Positions 34,374 to 45,961 of a stretch of DNA of 64,000 nucleotides are shown here, one piece after another. The stretch is from Neurospora intermedia. Its lineage: Eukaryota; Ascomycota; Sordariomycetes; Sordariales; Sordariaceae. A program made the translations under genes and the position numbers. The notes under the pieces are model-generated. The model had not been told where the DNA came from and did not search any database. It was given only the letters and a program-made list of their open reading frames with translations. The stretch lies in assembly GCA_037102815.1 (NCBI GenBank), contig BTPP01000007.1, forward strand, positions 1,178,001 to 1,242,000, read 5' to 3'. Within the stretch, counting starts at the first letter, position 1, and every line of letters starts with the position of its first letter.

Positions 34374-36764
34374 CTATCCATAACTGCGTGACCTCCCTCC
34401 GCCGTAATTGCTCGGAAACCTCCTCCCGTTCGCCAAGATAGGCACCTGTATAGGCATCGACTTCCTCTTGGACGCCGGCAACGAGTTCACGGCATCCCAC
34501 ATCTCCATCACCCCAGCTCTCTTGGCGGGCAACATGCTGTACTGAAGACTGTACAGGTTCCTCCTGTTGAGCGGCGGGACAAACTTGCCCGTCAGCAAAC
34601 ATAGGGCCACGCGGGGCGAAAGGTAGTGCTTCCGGATCCGGTTGCCCATCTGGAAGTATTGGTAGAACATGGACTTGAAGTCCAGAGGGATAGACTATGT
34701 GGCAGTTAGCTGGCGCTCTTCAAGGGGCTTTTCATGAATGGGGAAAGCCATACCTGAAGAGAAATGACAGAGGTCGACGGGTGTTGACGAAGGGGAATAT
34801 TATCATTAGAGGTGGCTCCAAAATCCTGGGTGTCGCGAAGCTCGAATCGAATGCCGCCTGGATAACAGTCAGTGGTGATTGTTCAGACCGATGACCGAGT
34901 ACAACAACACAAACCTGGAAGTCTTTTCGGATCCTTGACCCGTAACATCAATGCAAAAAGTGGAAAGTGGTTTAGACAAGAAAGTGCAGTATCGAAGCAA
35001 GCCTTGAACAGAATGATCGCCATGCGTGCAATCGCAAAGTTTAAGTAGAAGACCACCACGGTGGGCAAAAGGAAAAACAGGACCGTGAAGAGAATAGTCC
35101 CCACGAGCAGCTGATCCAGTCCATAGTCGCACGAGTCGATGCGGTTTCGAAGGACATTGTGTTTCTTGCCGCGAAAGAGGTGGAAAAGCGACTGGAGGAT
35201 ATTCAACTGCCAGTGAAATATCCTGGCCGACGCGAGGTAGAAGGAGTATATGTGAATCGTGAGTATGGAAAGGAGATCCGAGAATAGGGCAAGAGGCATG
35301 CTTGCCCCCGCAAAACTGGAAAAGCCGATAATCAACACAATACGTGGCAGCATGGGCCGGATTGTCTCGATACAGCCTTTGCCAATGTCAGTATACTCAC
35401 TAGGAAACCAAGAGCAGACCAGAAACTTACTCGCCCAGTATTCAATAACCCACAGAAACAGATCACCAAGGAACGCCGCTAGTTCGGTGTTTAGCTTCAA
35501 GCCTGCCGGCCAGCCCATGAGCCAGGAAATGCTGCTCTGCAATGCTTCGACGGTATAAGTGGTGAGCAGGCGGCTGATCTCGTCGGCCACCCAACCAGCA
35601 TTTTCAATGATGTAGGAACCAAACGCCATACCGATGATAACATCATTGGCAACAAGCCAGAGACTGTTGTAGAACCGAATGTAGTCTGGGTGACTCGTTG
35701 TTACACTCGCCCAGTCGTTCTTCCTCATCCGAAGCGTGACATACTGCATGGGCCAGTAGCAAAACTGTTGGAGACGAATCTCAACTTGCTGAGCCGTCGC
35801 AGATATGTCTTTCAAAGCTGCATATCTAGGCCGAAGCCGCCACTCTAATATGCGCAACAACATCTCGGCGACCACCCTGTGAGCCATCAAGCCTAGCACA
35901 AATACCTTCTTGATGACGGGCAGCACATAGATGGTGATCAACTCCCAAAGCCATACCAAGACCATGTCGCGAGCTGTGGTTGCCGACTCGACCACCCGTT
36001 CTGACACGCTCAAAGCCCTCTTAGGACGAGTTCCGATGCGTGAGACATTCTGCTGTAGTAGCTTTTCGAGCTCCCATGCCCAGTTGATTTGGTTGACTAT
36101 GGTCGCAAGCGCTCGTTCTTTGGGCGACGGAATTCGCTTTATCACCGAATGTTGTTTGAGCTTCTCGACCAGTTTTCGCTTCGTTTCCTTGCTCAAACGC
36201 TCCCGCTTCTCGTCGTCCTCCTCCCCACTGTCGGCGAAATCTTGCTTAAATCCATCGTGTTTGTCTCCCAGTGCCAAGGCAATCGGATTTAACGACATGT
36301 ACTGCATTCGTCCTGGCAGAGGCCGCTCGAACAGGATAATCTGGATACTAGACGCTCGAGCACAGGTGACAGAAGGCACACGCTGTTTAGGCGCTATCGT
36401 AACCCGGATCCATGATGAGTCAACCTCGACGGTGTCTGGAGTGTTTGAGACGCCCAAGACGCTTATGGACGATTTGCCGCACTGTTCGTAGATGCGGCTG
36501 ACTGGGTGAGGGGCGTTACGGAGAAGGTTACCGAGCTTTAACGCGCTTTCAACACGTCGAGGCTATCACAGAGTCAGCGCTTTTATCCACATCCATCCCC
36601 GGCCAGCTGTAGACCCGGAGGGCACAAACCTCAACCTCCTCCAGTACTGCCACCACGAGAACATCCAAGGCCGAGTTCCTCCAGCCGACCACGACGCCGT
36701 TACAGTCGGATCGCGGAAGGTCTGTGGGCCAGAACACGCGCATCAAGCCATCATCCTCTGGCAT
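34374..36764 (-). CDS. gpi1: GPI-GlcNAc transferase subunit Gpi1 (PIG-Q)
   Basis: ER-membrane subunit of the complex that adds GlcNAc to phosphatidylinositol, the first step of GPI-anchor synthesis. Five exons: 36764-36630, 36562-35431, 35376-34915, 34857-34754 and 34694-34374. Introns of 67, 54, 57 and 59 nt all fit in phase; intron 2 is stop-free and in frame. Product 717 aa. Family landmarks: N-terminal MRVFWPTDLP and VGWRNSALDVLVVAVLEEVE; several membrane helices in the middle; the hallmark RNRIDSCDYGLDQLLVGTIL with hydrophobic FLLPTVVVFYL; then GGIRFEL, YFQMGNRIRKHYLSPR and NRRNLYSLQYSML. Met at 36764 or 36743 could be the start; I give the first. The 5' end lies only 48 nt from the stop of a small upstream gene and in the same frame as it. 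Confidence 0.9.
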
Positions 36765-36812
36765 GACAGATAGCGCAATGGCGAGCAACCAATCAGAAAG
36801 AGCCCCTTCTCC

Positions 36813-37275
36813 TTAGTTGTTCCCTCGCGGAGATACCTGATCCTGGCGATCGCGGATGCTGGACCAGCATTATCAGTATATGGGATTCGCATATCGACTG
36901 GTGGTTGGGGGCAGCAGCAAGCTGGTGGTGGTGGTCGTACCAGGTTCGACTCCAAAGTAGCAAGACGTTGCACAGGAATAAAGACGATGAGAAACACAAG
37001 GCTTAACACGCCGAAGCCCTTGGCGGCCCGAGTCTAGAGACGAATTGACTTGAGGTTAGCGAGCGATCCAAGCTGTTTCTGTTTCGGCGCAATGCTGGTT
37101 GGCTGGGCGGGGTGCCACGGTTTTCCCTCTCCTTCCCATTGCATGTGACACTTACCACCACTCCGTAGTTCCAAGCAAATATGGCAAGCTCATATAGGCG
37201 AGTGACGAGGTCCCATCGGGCGGTGATATACCCAGCTACGAAGATGCCGAGTGTAAGAACAGAAAAGGGGTGCAT
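36813..37275 (-). CDS. Small hydrophobic membrane protein of unknown function (80 aa)
   Basis: Three phase-0 exons (37275-37156, 37033-36941, 36842-36813) give 80 residues. Intron 1 is 122 nt (GTAAGT/CTCTAG). Intron 2 is 98 nt with a weaker GTACGA donor, an ATACTGAT branch site and a CGCCAG acceptor. The protein begins MHPFSVLTLGIFVAGYITAR, with a first membrane helix, then WDLVTRLYELAIFAWNYGVV and a second helix (VLSLVFLIVFIP). I do not know the family. The second intron is less certain: without it the frame continues through Pro/Cys-rich sequence and overlaps the Gpi1 start. Stop TAA at 36815-36813 is followed by 16 sense codons in the same frame and then the Gpi1 ATG. It may be a separate gene, an upstream cistron on the gpi1 mRNA, or rarely a read-through extension. 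Confidence 0.55.
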
Positions 37276-38113
37276 AGAGGCGCGCTGCCCCTTACTGTTC
37301 GAGCATGCGATCGCGGCAAAAGTCTGGGCCGGTAGAAGCTGGAGTCCGATGTCACTTTCCCTTGTGTGGGGAGAGGAAATGCGGGCGGATACTGGGTGCG
37401 GTTATATGAGGAATTGGCGGGGCGCTGTAATGGGAGGGGGGAAACAATACTCGACGGTTCGAAGAAGTTGAATTAAGGGGTATGTCGAAGTCAGAGCTGG
37501 TACTGACGGGAAGCACAACGGGATGCCGAAAACTTGTTGATCTGGGACGGGACGGGGAGCAGCGAGGGCGATCAGATGCGTTATGTGTCGTGTCGTGGAC
37601 AGACTCGGCTCAGACTCGCGCTGAAGTTTATCGAAGCAGTTTAGGCAGTATTACAGGGAGTGTGGAGCGTTCTACTTCTAGCGCCCAGAACCTAAGCCAG
37701 AGTCCCCGAGCGCAACCCGACCTGGCTGCGACTGCACGGCACTCTGTAATGAACCGATTGGATGTTGGAGAGGATCCACTTCCTCTCAAGGAAACCTTAT
37801 TTGGAAGGGGACGGGAACATTCAACTTGAAGTCATCCATGGCTTCCGTCCATGACACAGAACACTGAACACTGCAACTTAGGAAAGTATAAATTGAAAAG
37901 GTACAATCAAACACCAGAGGGTGACGCTCTTGGTACATGGGCTTTGTTCAAGACATGGAGTGTGTAAATAACGGGAAATCCTTCGACGGATGCCAGGCGA
38001 TATATACGGAGAAGAGATAATTGAGCAATGTAAAAAGAATGGTTGACTTGTTGCGGCTTTGTTCAAGGAATTGGTTGACGAGTGGTACAGTAAGGTATTC
38101 AAACGTCGTCCAA
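37276..38113. other. Intergenic between mdm35 3' end and small membrane gene promoter
   Basis: About 0.84 kb. The left part should be the promoter of the minus-strand small gene and gpi1, the right part the mdm35 3' UTR. A 115-codon plus frame at 37482-37829 lacks protein-like features. No element recognised. Confidence 0.45.
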
Positions 38114-38614
38114 CTCTGGTATTCTCATCAAGTCAGTCATCCTCTTAAGTTCAGCCATGTTCGTAAGCTCAAACTCACATTTTTTCTTGCCCATGTATGT
38201 TGAGTCGCTGTCCTTGAGTTCTTCCCGCGCCTCGTCAAGGAGCTTGTCGATGCCACGCTCTTTCAAAGCAACCTGTAAGATGTCCATATGGTGAGCTAGG
38301 TATCTCGGTGCTAGAGTACAGGCGCTGTATGGTATTGCGACCTACCTGCAGGCAAGAGCTATACTCCTTGAACAGAGCGGAACATTCGTTATTTTGTTCG
38401 GTACCATTGCCCCTAAGGTATTCTGTCTAGTATAAGTATCACACATGTCCACTGAGCTGGGGTGTCTGTTCCTGTAGACTTACTCTCACTGTACCATTTG
38501 AGAAAGCAAGTATCGTAACGCCTACAACTGGTTCAGATGTTGTTTTCTTTCCGTACGAAGAACAAAAACTTACTCCTTGGCCTCGTTGCATTCTTTGGCG
38601 AGTGACTGGGACAT
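38114..38614 (-). CDS. mdm35: Mdm35-like twin CX9C protein of the mitochondrial intermembrane space
   Basis: Small chaperone of Ups/PRELI phosphatidic acid and phosphatidylserine transfer proteins (human TRIAP1). Five exons: 38614-38574, 38521-38484, 38422-38346, 38272-38179 and a two-base last exon. Introns are 52, 61, 73 and about 63 nt. The 83-aa product begins MSQSLAKECNEAKERYDTC. The twin CX9C motifs are Cys-NEAKERYDT-Cys and Cys-SALFKEYSS-Cys. They are followed by the family signature VALKERGIDKLLDEAREE and the MGKKK end. The stop codon is split: T at 38179 joins AG (acceptor ACCAG, exon 38115-38114) or AA (acceptor GATGAG, 38123-38122). Both give a stop directly after KKK. If the last intron is retained, 26 more residues follow, ending at TGA 38099. 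It diverges from rrp6. Almost invisible to ORF search. Confidence 0.88.
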
Positions 38615-39280
38615 CTTTGAAGTCCAGAGCTATGGTTTTAACTGTAGGTGTTGGCAACGAAGCGATAGGCTTGGTACGGTGTTCGATGACTTGCGAGGGT
38701 CGAAGTATATACTTGGGCAAAAGAACGTATAAAAGAATTTTCGTAGGATATTCTAATGAATTATCTTTGTGGAAAAGGCGGATGTACTGAATCTCATATA
38801 TCAACGTTCGCCGATGAGTCCGCTTGGGAACCAACAAAGTACCAGGTGCTATTAAACAATGGGGTTGCGGACTTCCACTTCGTCACAGGACGGATCTCAA
38901 AAGCCTGGACGCCGATGGATGAACGTTGGTGGTCCAGATCAGCACATTCTTGGCTCTTGGCAAAGCCGCCCTTATGTAATCGGTTTTTTTAAGTCTCTCG
39001 ACTTCAGTGCGCTTACTTCCTGCCATAAGCCATCAGGTACCTCTACTAGCACAAAGCGGGAGCAGCTCACCTGAGACCCACTTGATGGTATCCATCGGGC
39101 AGCTTCCACTTTTCGAGGTCCCGTTCACTTGGGCGCTTTCTCCACAAGCCACATGCTGGGACTGTCCGCAAAAAAAGTTCCCAAAGAGCAGCAGAACGAC
39201 AAACCATTTTTGGAAAATTGAACCGGGCTTGCACTTCCAGTGACGTCCACACCGCAACAACTCCAGAATCACCGGCCAAT
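38615..39280. promoter_or_regulatory. Divergent promoter of mdm35 and rrp6
   Basis: 666 bp between the two starts. It contains a T8 tract near 38983 and pyrimidine-rich sequence before the rrp6 ATG. No specific factor site assigned. Confidence 0.5.
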
Positions 39281-41866
39281 ATGGACGGCTCACTGGACTT
39301 CAAGTCCTTGAGGGAATCGCTCCAAGCCGCCCTGGTCGCCACGACCCGAACCGCCAACTCAATCGCCAGCGAGGATCTTCAGTTCCAGCGCACCGTCAAC
39401 CCGACTGTCGGTGGTCAGCTCGACAACAGCTCCGGCCGCCTTCTGTCCCTTGCCAACGGGCTCCTCAAGTCGACCGCGAACCTTACCGGCCAGAAGGTTG
39501 GCGCTCTTGAAGATGCCGACGACGTGGACATCCAATGGCGGAACATTGTCGACGTGATTGACTCGTTGCTCGAGAAAGCCGACACCTGCCTCGACGAGTA
39601 CACGGGATTGATCAAGCGGAAGGATGCGCCTACCCCCGCCGACCAGGGCCGCGCCCAAAAACGCGTCAAGTCATCTAACGATCGTCTTGACTGGTCATTG
39701 AAGAGAGCCAACATTCTCAAACCTCAGAACAACTTCGAGAGGAAGGTCGATAACTTCGCTACCTGTCCTTGGAAGCCTCTGTTGTCGTCCAAGCCTCATG
39801 CCAAGGTGTCACTGGACGACAGCCTGACCACCTTTGTCGACGATGACAACAACACACAGTACGGCTAACTATCCTTTCCGATTCTATAAGAGCATGTCGC
39901 TAACATGAATCTCCCAGATACAAACACCCCTACGAAACCGAGATCAAGACGACACCGTATCCTGAGCATGTGTACAAGAAGCGTGAACCCAAGGAGTACC
40001 TTCCTATCGATTCGACATCCGCCATCTGGGTTGATACTTATGAGGGCGTCTTGGAGATGTTGGAGGAGCTCAAGCAGGCCAAGGAAATTGCGCTTGACCT
40101 GGAGCATCACGATTTCAGGTCTTACACCGGACTGTTATCGCTCATGCAGATCAGTACCAGAGAGAAGGATTGGGTAATTGATACTCTTCAACCTTGGAGG
40201 CACAAGCTCGAAGTTCTGAATGAGGTTTTTGCGGACCCCAACATTGTCAAGGTGAGACACATCCTGACCTTCTGCTTTCATTGTATGATCGACTAACTTG
40301 ACCCAGGTTCTTCACGGTGCTTTCATGGATGTCATCTGGCTGCAGAGAGATCTTGGTCTATACGTTGTCGGTCTTTTCGACACATATCATGCTTGCGCCG
40401 TTCTCGGGTATCCTGGAAGGAGCTTGGGTTACCTGCTTAGCAAGTTTGCCGAGTTCGAAGCCGACAAAAAGTATCAGCTTGCGGACTGGCGCATCCGACC
40501 TCTCCCGGAGGAGATGTTTTACTATGCGCGGTCCGATACCCACTACCTGCTCTACATCTTCGACATGATCATCAACGAGCTCGTGGAGCGCTCAACACCT
40601 GGAAAGCCGAAGCCTGACCTTCTCGAGCAGGTCCTCGAGAGGTCCAAGGATGTCGCCCTGCAACGATACGAGAACCTTAGCTACAACGTCGAAACCGGCC
40701 AGGGACCCCGCGGGTGGTATAATGTGCTGTTGAAGTCCCCAACACTCTACAACGGCGAGCAGTTTGCCGTCTACAAGGCCGTACATCAATGGCGTGACAA
40801 TTTGGCTCGTCGTGAGGACGAGAGCCCCTTCTTCTTTATGACACAGCAGGTTCTCGCCGACATTGCCCGGATACTCCCGACCGACAAGAAGGCTCTGTGG
40901 AGTATCCTGGATAGCAATGCCAAGGGCCTCAAGTCTCATTTGGATGATCTATTCGTCGTCATTCAAAAGGCTAGGGAGGAAGGTGTGAACGGTCCCAAAA
41001 TGATGGATATCTTCAAGAGCGAGTCATCTGTCCTCGCCCCTGCCAAGATTGCTGCGGTCATCGCCGACGATAGCGACATTCCGGACGTCAAGGAGCTCAA
41101 GGCTGACCGGTCCCAATTTTGGGGCGGCGTTACTCTGAGCTCAGTCTGGGACGGCACGGCTGCGAAGACTGCCAAGCTTGACGACGTGTTGGAAATCACC
41201 CTTCCGTATCCGGCGGACTTCATGGATGGATCCGCGGCTGAGATGGAGGTGGATCAACCAGAGGAGACGGTGCCAGAGCCCCAGTCGGCGCCGGAAGAGG
41301 TGATAGTCAACCAGGAATTCACTCTTCGGAACGGAGGTAAGCGCAAGCGCGAGGAAGAGTCTGAGGAAGAAGAGGAGGCCTCAGATGCCGAAATGGAGGA
41401 TTCCGCGCCTCAGACCGAAACCGACGTGCAAACCGGCGGCGAAGCCGAGGGTGACGACTCCGACGAGGAAGAAGAGGAGGAGGAGGAAGAGGCAAGCGAC
41501 AAGTCATCCAAGAAATCCAAGAAGGCTGCCAGGAAAGCGGCCAAGGAGAAGAAGAAGCAGGCCAAGGAAGCTCTCAAGGCCCAGCGAAGGGCAGAGAAGG
41601 CGGCCAAGAAGGAAGCAAAGAAGAAGGCGCAGGAAGAAGCTGCTGCTGCCGCTAAGCAGGCGGAGGGCGAGGAGGAGAAGGAAGATCAACCGTTTGATTA
41701 CTCTCAGGCTGCATCGGTGTTGCGTGCTCGCAAGACCCAGGAGGACGTCAAGAAGGCGAATAAGAGGTTTAACCCGTATGAAAACAAGTCTCAGGGAGGA
41801 CCCAAGGGCGCAAGAGCGCATTACACGGCCAAGGCGGCTGGCAGGACGGCTACCTTTAAGAAGTGA
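39281..41866 (+). CDS. rrp6: Nuclear exosome 3'-5' exoribonuclease Rrp6
   Basis: Processes and degrades rRNA, snoRNA and aberrant nuclear transcripts as the distributive nuclease of the nuclear exosome. Three exons: 39281-39858, 39918-40251 and 40307-41866. The introns are 59 nt (GTACGG/CTCCCAG, phase 2) and 55 nt (GTGAGA/ACCCAG, phase 0); product 823 aa. The N-terminal PMC2NT-type helical region (1-~130) binds the cofactor Rrp47. The Y-DEDD exonuclease domain follows: LDLEHHDFRS supplies Asp and Glu, LHGAFMDVIWLQRD an Asp, and YYARSDTHYLLYIFD the Tyr and last Asp. An HRDC domain (YKAVHQWRDNLARREDESP) comes next. The C-terminal ~200 residues are Glu/Lys-rich, with a near-uninterrupted acidic run and a long KKAARKAAKEKKK coiled segment, ending in a basic lasso-like tail. 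Confidence 0.95.
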
Positions 41867-43896
41867 TGAGCTGGCGCATGAAGAAGCTGGAATCCTGGGG
41901 CGGGCAGATATGATAGATTATGGAACGATTAGTGCTATATTGGCCATTGATGCCAGTTATTTGTTATTTGGGCTATTATTACCGCGGTGCGTTTAGTATA
42001 TGCGACAAGAGATGAGACTGAGATGGCTTATGGTAGAGACATAGATACCAAGCAATAACTGATGACGGCCAAGAGACGTCGAGTTTTCATCCTGTTCTAC
42101 AAAAGGCTGAGCCACAGAAACACTGCATCAAATTATACAGAGTCTCGACCGGTGTGAGTATTTATGTCTTTATATATCCTGCATGTTTCACCTCACGCAA
42201 TCAACTTGCACCTACATTAGAGTTTGGCCAAGCTGATTAGGTACTGGTATCCGACTCAATCTTCATTTTCTATCTGATGGTATCACGAGGTATCACGAGG
42301 TGGAGGGGATCCGCGCGGTGGTCATGAGAGCCAGTCGACAGACCAATGTAACCTATCAACACCTTCTTGAGATCTCGTGGATGGCGTTTCGTTCCATGAT
42401 CAAGACGTATGTATCTCCATTTTGGCATTTGGCAAGTCATGGAATGATACTGTAGTATTCCGAGAACATACCTATTTATCTACACACTTACGTACATACA
42501 TACCACCACGACTATCTACAGCCTAAGGCGACATCGATACACCAGAAACGATCGAAGCGCCACCAGTGGGTAGGTGTGTTGTCCTACTTTTCTAAGATAT
42601 TGAGCTGCCCAAGATAGGTAGCTCAAAGCTCTAGGTACCTATCCGATGCTGGCATGTTGCTGCAACCCAGGGGCGTAGACAAGGATTCCTGTTGCGGCAT
42701 GTCGCGTGGGCATTGCAGGATTCATTCTAAATAGGTACCTTGCCGGACAGATGAGCGGCCTTGCTGATACACTACATAGTGAGGCAACCCAGGCAGTTCC
42801 TGCTGAGCATGCCATGCCATGCCATGCCTGCTGGTCGCCAAGGATTGGAGAGACCAGCCCGAGATATGGATGGCGGTCATGGATGATGGTGTTGTGGTGT
42901 CATTCGGGAAATGAGGCAGGGTTCGTCTATGACGGGGCTTGTTGAGGATTCTAGCCTTGCTTCGTTCGGTTGCAGTGCCGTTCTCGTTTCTTTTTCCTGT
43001 CGCCCTGGTCTACAGGGTTTCGACCTCTTCTCGTCTTTTGGTCAGAGGTGAAGGGGGGGTACCCCTGCCTACCCTGCAGTTGGTACATCCAACCCTCTCG
43101 GCAGGGCGGGTACAGCTCGCAGGGGGGCCCGGGACGGAGCAAGGACGGGAAGCTAACTGCAGCGCGAGCCATTCTAGGGTCCCTCCACTAACATCAGATG
43201 CCATCTGACCATAACAGGCAGTTGCGACGCTCAGCTTGGTCGTCATTTGTTCCTTGCTGGACTTGAACTCACGGTCCATTTGACAAACTGGAGGTGTCCA
43301 GCTGCCTCACTGCGTCTTTTTTCCCTGGAAACTGAACAATTAGATTGTCACTCCGTCGCCGCCGAAAACAAAGGCGGAATACTTTTGGCGCCCCACCTGC
43401 TTAGGCAAGATCGGCATTGTTCTTGACTCTTGACTTACTTCTTACACCTTCTTGTTTGTGTTTTTCCCATATGCGCCGCCTTTGATCATTGCGGCGCAAA
43501 ACCGATATAACTACCGCCCTCTTCAAGCTTCCCTCTCCCGCTCACCAAGTACCATACCAGCAGCCTTGAAGATCGCCGCTGGACAGCCTCGTCTTTCCAA
43601 CAAACAAGAGCCATTCACTCCTAGTATTGCTCATCGTGCCATTCCATCCCATCCCATCCGTCAAACAGCCTACCATACATCCGACAGGATCCCACCTTCG
43701 TTTTTGCCCTCCAAGCACCACAGTGGACCCGACCTTGACGTGTCTGCGTGGCAGAGTCCCCGAGGCCGCCTGTGCCCTCGTCAGAAGCCTCTCACTTGCC
43801 AGACTCGGTCACCGCAGTAGCCTCTGGCACCGTCGACCGATTTGCACATCGAATTACACCGTTCCTCGCCGACGTCATATTTATAGCGTCCCCACC
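41867..43896. other. Intergenic between rrp6 and the tyrosine phosphatase gene
   Basis: About 2 kb. Holds the rrp6 3' UTR, AT-rich sequence with many TACCTA/GGTACC-type words (42.4-42.75 kb), a duplicated GGTATCACGA near 42280, and a CATGCCATGC repeat near 42815. From 43.4 kb it becomes the pyrimidine-rich 5' UTR of the phosphatase gene, with CCCATCCCATCC near 43645. Confidence 0.5.
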
Positions 43897-45690
43897 ATGG
43901 ACCACTTTCCGCGACTACGCCCGCATCGGCGCAAACGAGACATCACCGCTCCCAGTTTGATCACCACACCTACTACCACCAAGTCTGAAAGTACTTCTGA
44001 GAAAACAGAGTCTCCTTCGGCTGAACTAACAACGCCCACCGCCACTCCTTCACTACGCTCAGTCCATAAGCTCCGTCCCTTTCGAGTATTTTCACGTTCG
44101 TCCAAGAGGGCCCGCGAGTCCTCTCCCGCTTCGCAGAAACAGACACCGACTGTCGCCGCCGTTATGGCTTCCAACGGTACCGCAGACCACCCTGCTTCGC
44201 CAGCCGAGAGCAAGACGTCGTCAGGGCAACAGCTCAAGAAAGATGGCCGACCTAAGATGCCCTCTTTCCTGGAATTAAGCGAGTCTGGTAAGCTTTTGGC
44301 TCGCCTTTTGGCGCTCTCACCTTTTTCCAAGGCATATACACTAACAGGGCCTTTCACATTTACAGAAATTGAAAACAAGTTCCAAGAAATCATCTGGCTC
44401 GAGCGCAAGCGCATCCTAGAAGCGACACAGAACCCCTCACGAGATTTCCGCTGGGCCCGCGTAATGGGACCGCACCTTCGGCAGCTCGACAGATACGGCA
44501 ACATACAACCCTGGCACAACAACCGAATCAAGCTTCAGGTGCCTGAGGGCAAGATCGACTACATCAATGCCTCGCCTATTGTCCTACCCCCGACGGTTCT
44601 CACCACGGCCGATGGGGAAACAAGCAATACACAAGAACCGGATCGCTACATCGCCATGCAGGGCCCCAAACAGTGTACAACCGACCATGTATGGCGCATG
44701 GCAGTCGAGCAGCTCGAGAGCCCTGGCGTGATCGTCATGTTGACCGAGACACACGAGGGCGACTTTGAGAAATGTTACCAGTACTTTCCCCGGACGACGG
44801 AGGATCCCCCACTGGAGATCAACGAGGGGGACGAGTTCGGCGATGGCTTCCGTGCCACAGTTCGGTGCGCAGGCATCGAGGAAACACCGGCCGGTGATGC
44901 GATTGAGCTTCGCAAGATGGTGATCCATGTGCACAAGTCGGCTGGAAGGAAGAGTGTGGACGGCAAGAGCAATGGGTCGCAGAGCAAAAGGCAAACCCCA
45001 GAGCCGGAAAATGCAACCACCGAGGAACCCAAGATCACGTCGCCTCTGACGCAGATGGCAAAAGAGACGGAAGAGAACCTCACGATCAGTGAACCAGAAG
45101 AGACGGTGGGCCGGAACTCTGGAGAGGGAGAAGTCGAAGAGCGCATTGTGTGGCACTTTCTCTACAAGAAGTGGCCCGATTTTGGCGTCCCGGACCTCGC
45201 CGATCTCGACAGTTTCTTTACACTCATGAGTCTATCTCGAGAGAAAAACGCGGGCCCCCACAACCCTCGCATCGTCCATTGCAGCGCAGGCGTTGGCCGC
45301 AGCGGTACCTTCATAGCGCTGGAGCACCTCATGCGGGAGCTGGACGCGGGAGTGTTGGAGAACTGGGATGAGCGCACTGCTGGCGCTGGCGAGTCCTTAT
45401 CTTCGCCCATCAGGACGTCGCAGGAGGAAGTCATGTCGCCCATAGGCAGCACAAAGGGCTTGGAGGATAACGACTTGATTTTCCAGGTGGTCAACCAGCT
45501 CAGGGAGCAGCGAAAGACCATGGTGCAGGCCGAGAGCCAGTATCTGTTTATCTACCAGGTGATGCGCAAGCTGTGGCTGGATAAGTATGGAGGTGATGGT
45601 GATGACTCGAGCTCGGGAGAGAGGGCGGCCAAGAGGCTGGAGGTTGATCCTGGTGATCCCTTCTATGTGAATGGGTACTCTGAGAAGTAG
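43897..45690 (+). CDS. Protein tyrosine phosphatase (non-receptor type)
   Basis: Hydrolyses phosphotyrosine, probably acting on MAP kinases or cell-cycle kinases; the substrate is unknown here. Two exons, 43897-44287 and 44366-45690. The 78-nt intron (GTAAGC, CACTAACAG branch, TTTACAG) is phase 1 and contains no stop, so the frame reads through it. Product 571 aa. The start has strong context (CCCACCATGG) and opens a basic segment; an ATG at 44164 is an alternative. Domain order: disordered Ser/Thr-rich N-terminus to ~125; substrate loop KIDYINASPI; DRYIAMQGPKQ; WPD loop KKWPDFGVP; P-loop HCSAGVGRSGTF with the catalytic Cys and Arg; Q loop QLREQRKTMVQAESQY. Inserted between the Q-P segments are Ser/Glu-rich linkers (~360-430), as in fungal Ptp1/Pyp enzymes. 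Not a dual-specificity enzyme by motif. Confidence 0.9.
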   Translation: MDHFPRLRPHRRKRDITAPSLITTPTTTKSESTSEKTESPSAELTTPTATPSLRSVHKLRPFRVFSRSSKRARESSPASQKQTPTVAAVMASNGTADHPASPAESKTSSGQQLKKDGRPKMPSFLELSESGKLLARLLALSPFSKAYTLTGPFTFTEIENKFQEIIWLERKRILEATQNPSRDFRWARVMGPHLRQLDRYGNIQPWHNNRIKLQVPEGKIDYINASPIVLPPTVLTTADGETSNTQEPDRYIAMQGPKQCTTDHVWRMAVEQLESPGVIVMLTETHEGDFEKCYQYFPRTTEDPPLEINEGDEFGDGFRATVRCAGIEETPAGDAIELRKMVIHVHKSAGRKSVDGKSNGSQSKRQTPEPENATTEEPKITSPLTQMAKETEENLTISEPEETVGRNSGEGEVEERIVWHFLYKKWPDFGVPDLADLDSFFTLMSLSREKNAGPHNPRIVHCSAGVGRSGTFIALEHLMRELDAGVLENWDERTAGAGESLSSPIRTSQEEVMSPIGSTKGLEDNDLIFQVVNQLREQRKTMVQAESQYLFIYQVMRKLWLDKYGGDGDDSSSGERAAKRLEVDPGDPFYVNGYSEK

Positions 45691-45938
45691 AGCGACTCGT
45701 TGAGTCCTCCCATATCGCATTTGTGGACTATGTCCTCATCTTCAGGCCTTCGTGTTTGGGGTCATGGCCGGTTGAGTTAGCTGGTTCTTACTCCTATTGG
45801 CCTATGGCTAGGAGCGGGTGCTCAATGGGCCACTGTCGAGGGACCATGGAGTTGAGGAGGCATGATGACGATAGTCAGAGGCGGTTAGACAATAGGCGCC
45901 TGGTCGAGGAAGAAACGATAGACCGTAAGGGGTTACAG

Positions 45939-45961
45939 GAAAGAAAGAAAGAAAGAGAAAG
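45939..45961 (+). repeat. (GAAA)n microsatellite
   Basis: Short purine tetranucleotide repeat in the 3' region of the phosphatase gene. Confidence 0.8.
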
